DNA from: Monoraphidium neglectum
Taxonomy: Eukaryota; Chlorophyta; Chlorophyceae; Sphaeropleales; Selenastraceae
Length of the DNA: 21,834 bases
Direction of reading: 5' to 3'
Assembly: GCF_000611645.1 (NCBI RefSeq)
Contig: NW_014013114.1
Span: 3,465 to 25,298, forward strand
Part shown: positions 20,567-21,834 of the stretch, piece by piece
Layout of the letters: each line of letters starts with the position of its first letter
Position numbering within the stretch: the stretch's first letter is position 1
Made by a program: the position numbers and the translations under genes
The notes under the pieces: generated by a model
The model's input: only the letters and a program-made list of their open reading frames with translations
Databases searched by the model: none
Told to the model about the DNA's origin: nothing

Positions 20567-21834
20567 CCTACTCATACACACACATGTATGTGTGCACGCG
20601 TGCGACCCCCTCCAGCTATGCGAGCGTGTACCAGATGCTGCGCGGCACTCTGGTGCTCTTCGCGGGCATGTTCACGGTCGTGATCCTGCGCCGCCGCCTG
20701 TTCAGCCACCACTGGCTCGGCATGGTGCTCATCACAGCCGGCGCCGCGCTGGTCGGCGCCAGCTCAATTATATACGCACAGGACGATGCAGTTGCCGGCG
20801 CCCATAACGGCCTCAGCCTGCGGGAGCAGGCGGCGCTGCTGCCCCACCTGCCGGCCCACGTCTGGCAGGTGTTGCGCCACGGCAAGCATGGCGGCGGCGG
20901 GGACGGCGGCAGCGGCGGCGGCGCGGCGGCGGCGGCGACCGCGGCGGCGCCGCTGTTTGGGGACGTGCTAGTCGTGTGCGCGCAGGCGTTCACGGCGCTG
21001 CAGTTCATTCTGGAGGAGAAGTTTCTCGTCCAATACAAGGTCCCAGCCCTGCTTGCGGTCGGCCTGGAGGGCTGCTGGGGCTTTGCGCTGTGCGCCCTCG
21101 CGATGCCGGTGCTCACGTTCGTGCGCGGCGGCGACGGCCTGCCGATCGACGACGCGGCCGGCGCGGCGCGGGAGGTGCTCGGGAACGGCGCGCTGGCGGC
21201 GGCGATCCTTGTCAGCGTCTTCTCAATTGCCTGCTTCAACTTCTTCGGTGGGTGGCTGGGGGGTGCCAGGGATGAAGGGGTGCCATGGAAGTGGGGAGGG
21301 TCGGGGCCCAGGGGAAGGGTATGGTGTTGCAGATGGGTGTGCAGCAGACAGTCGTCGCCGGCTGCGGGTGCTATGCTGTGGGGCTTTTGTGGCCCCTGTC
21401 CAGTTCGGCATGGCGCAGCAGGGGCTCGTCTCGGCAAACACCTTTTCTTCCCTCCTGTTTCCGCGCTGCACATTGCTCGCGCCGCGGGCCCACGCAGGCG
21501 TTTCGGTGACCAAGTCCCTCAGCGGCGCGGCGCGCGCGACGATCGACGCCTGCCGCACGCTGTTCATCTGGCTGGTCTGCATCCGCCTCGGCTGGGAGCG
21601 CTTCCACGCGCTGCAGATCCTGGGGTTTGTGGTGCTGATATGCGGATCAGGGCTGTATAACGAGCTGCTGCGCAGCTGCCTGCCGGGCACTAGCGCGGCG
21701 GAGGGCACGGAGGGCGAGCACGGCGCGCGGCGGCGGCGGCACGGCGGGCGTTCGGGGCGCGGACATCGCGAGCGCGCGGCGGAAGACGAGGAGGCGGGGC
21801 TGCTCGCGGATGGCGGGGAGGCGCTCTTTGCGCC
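19145..21834 (+). CDS. SLC35F6-like drug/metabolite-superfamily transporter, 3' end missing
   Basis: Six exons are visible: 19145-19222, 19496-19561, 19805-19875, 20175-20318, 20616-21247 and 21498-21834, open at the window end (about 442 residues seen). Introns are GT-AG with phases 0, 0, 2, 2 and 1. The chain follows human SLC35F6 throughout: AAGMLLTGTINTIATKY, FRHPAVQ, FMFLGECLCLIPYFYL, VPALCDACGTTLMNVGL, YQMLRGTLVLFAGMF, FSHHWLGMVLITAGAALVG, FILEEKFL (residues 250-257), VGLEGCWGF, then GVSVTKSLSGAARATIDACR and WERFHALQILGF. The family has about ten membrane helices, resembles nucleotide-sugar transporters and sits in lysosomal or mitochondrial membranes in animals. The substrate is not settled. 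A Gly/Ala-rich loop (about 207-232) is an algal insert. The cytosolic tail ends in acidic EDEEAGLL, like the ERLL sorting signal of the human protein. The ATG at 19145 matches the family start. Confidence 0.94.
19598..19628 (+). repeat. (AC)n microsatellite in intron 2 of the transporter gene
   Basis: A pure AC run of 31 bases, with imperfect continuation to about 19640. It lies 36 nt after the exon 2 donor. Confidence 0.97.
20505..20562 (+). repeat. (CA)29 microsatellite in intron 4 of the transporter gene
   Basis: Twenty-nine perfect CA units are followed by degenerate CA-rich sequence and a short palindromic stretch (cacacatgtatgtgtg, about 20579-20594). The run ends 53 nt before the exon 5 start. 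CA repeats inside introns can influence splicing through hnRNP L-type proteins in animals. Whether this holds in algae is unknown. Confidence 0.97.

Overview
This is nuclear DNA of a eukaryote, most likely a GC-rich green alga (core chlorophyte). The genes are split by short GT-AG introns with GTGAG/GTGCG-type donors. The splicing subunit SF3B5 reads like its plant/algal form. Several genes are followed by TGTAA, the usual chlorophyte poly(A) signal, and there are long CA and CAG microsatellites. A selenastracean-like alga would fit, but the species cannot be fixed from the sequence alone.

Left part (1-3757): three housekeeping genes. The 3' end of a pyroglutamyl-peptidase I gene (+) meets tail-to-tail with a three-exon TAD1/ADAT1-type tRNA adenosine deaminase (-). 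That gene is head-to-head with single-exon SF3B5 (+) across about 410 bp.

Middle part (5207-12881): a tandem array of three paralogous three-exon genes, here called A, B and C. I do not recognise the family. Each has a 25-nt first exon that completes a signal peptide only after splicing, then an Ala-rich body with five invariant cysteines and a low-complexity tail. The tail carries a Gln tract that goes from 3 residues (A), through an interrupted 23-Gln tract (B), to a perfect (CAG)34 run (C). All three should be secreted.

Next (14042-16783): a five-exon gene for a 615-residue secreted protein. It has a Lys/Pro linker, a cysteine-rich module resembling the plant eight-cysteine (lipid-transfer) pattern, a Gly/Ala/Val-rich stretch, a short Cys-rich segment and a C-terminal Hedgehog-type Hint (Hog) self-cleaving domain starting at Cys370. 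With the array it makes four consecutive same-strand genes for secreted proteins, possibly an extracellular-matrix or cell-surface locus.

Right part (19145-21834): an SLC35F6-like membrane transporter gene of six exons, running off the window, with CA repeats in two introns.

The gaps between genes (0.36 to 2.4 kb) hold no gene I can support. The gap at 12882-14041 contains a compact cluster of three hairpins with a Pol III B-box-like motif. All exon structures were worked out by hand from splice consensus, reading phase and protein-family similarity remembered from known homologues. Transcript evidence would settle them.
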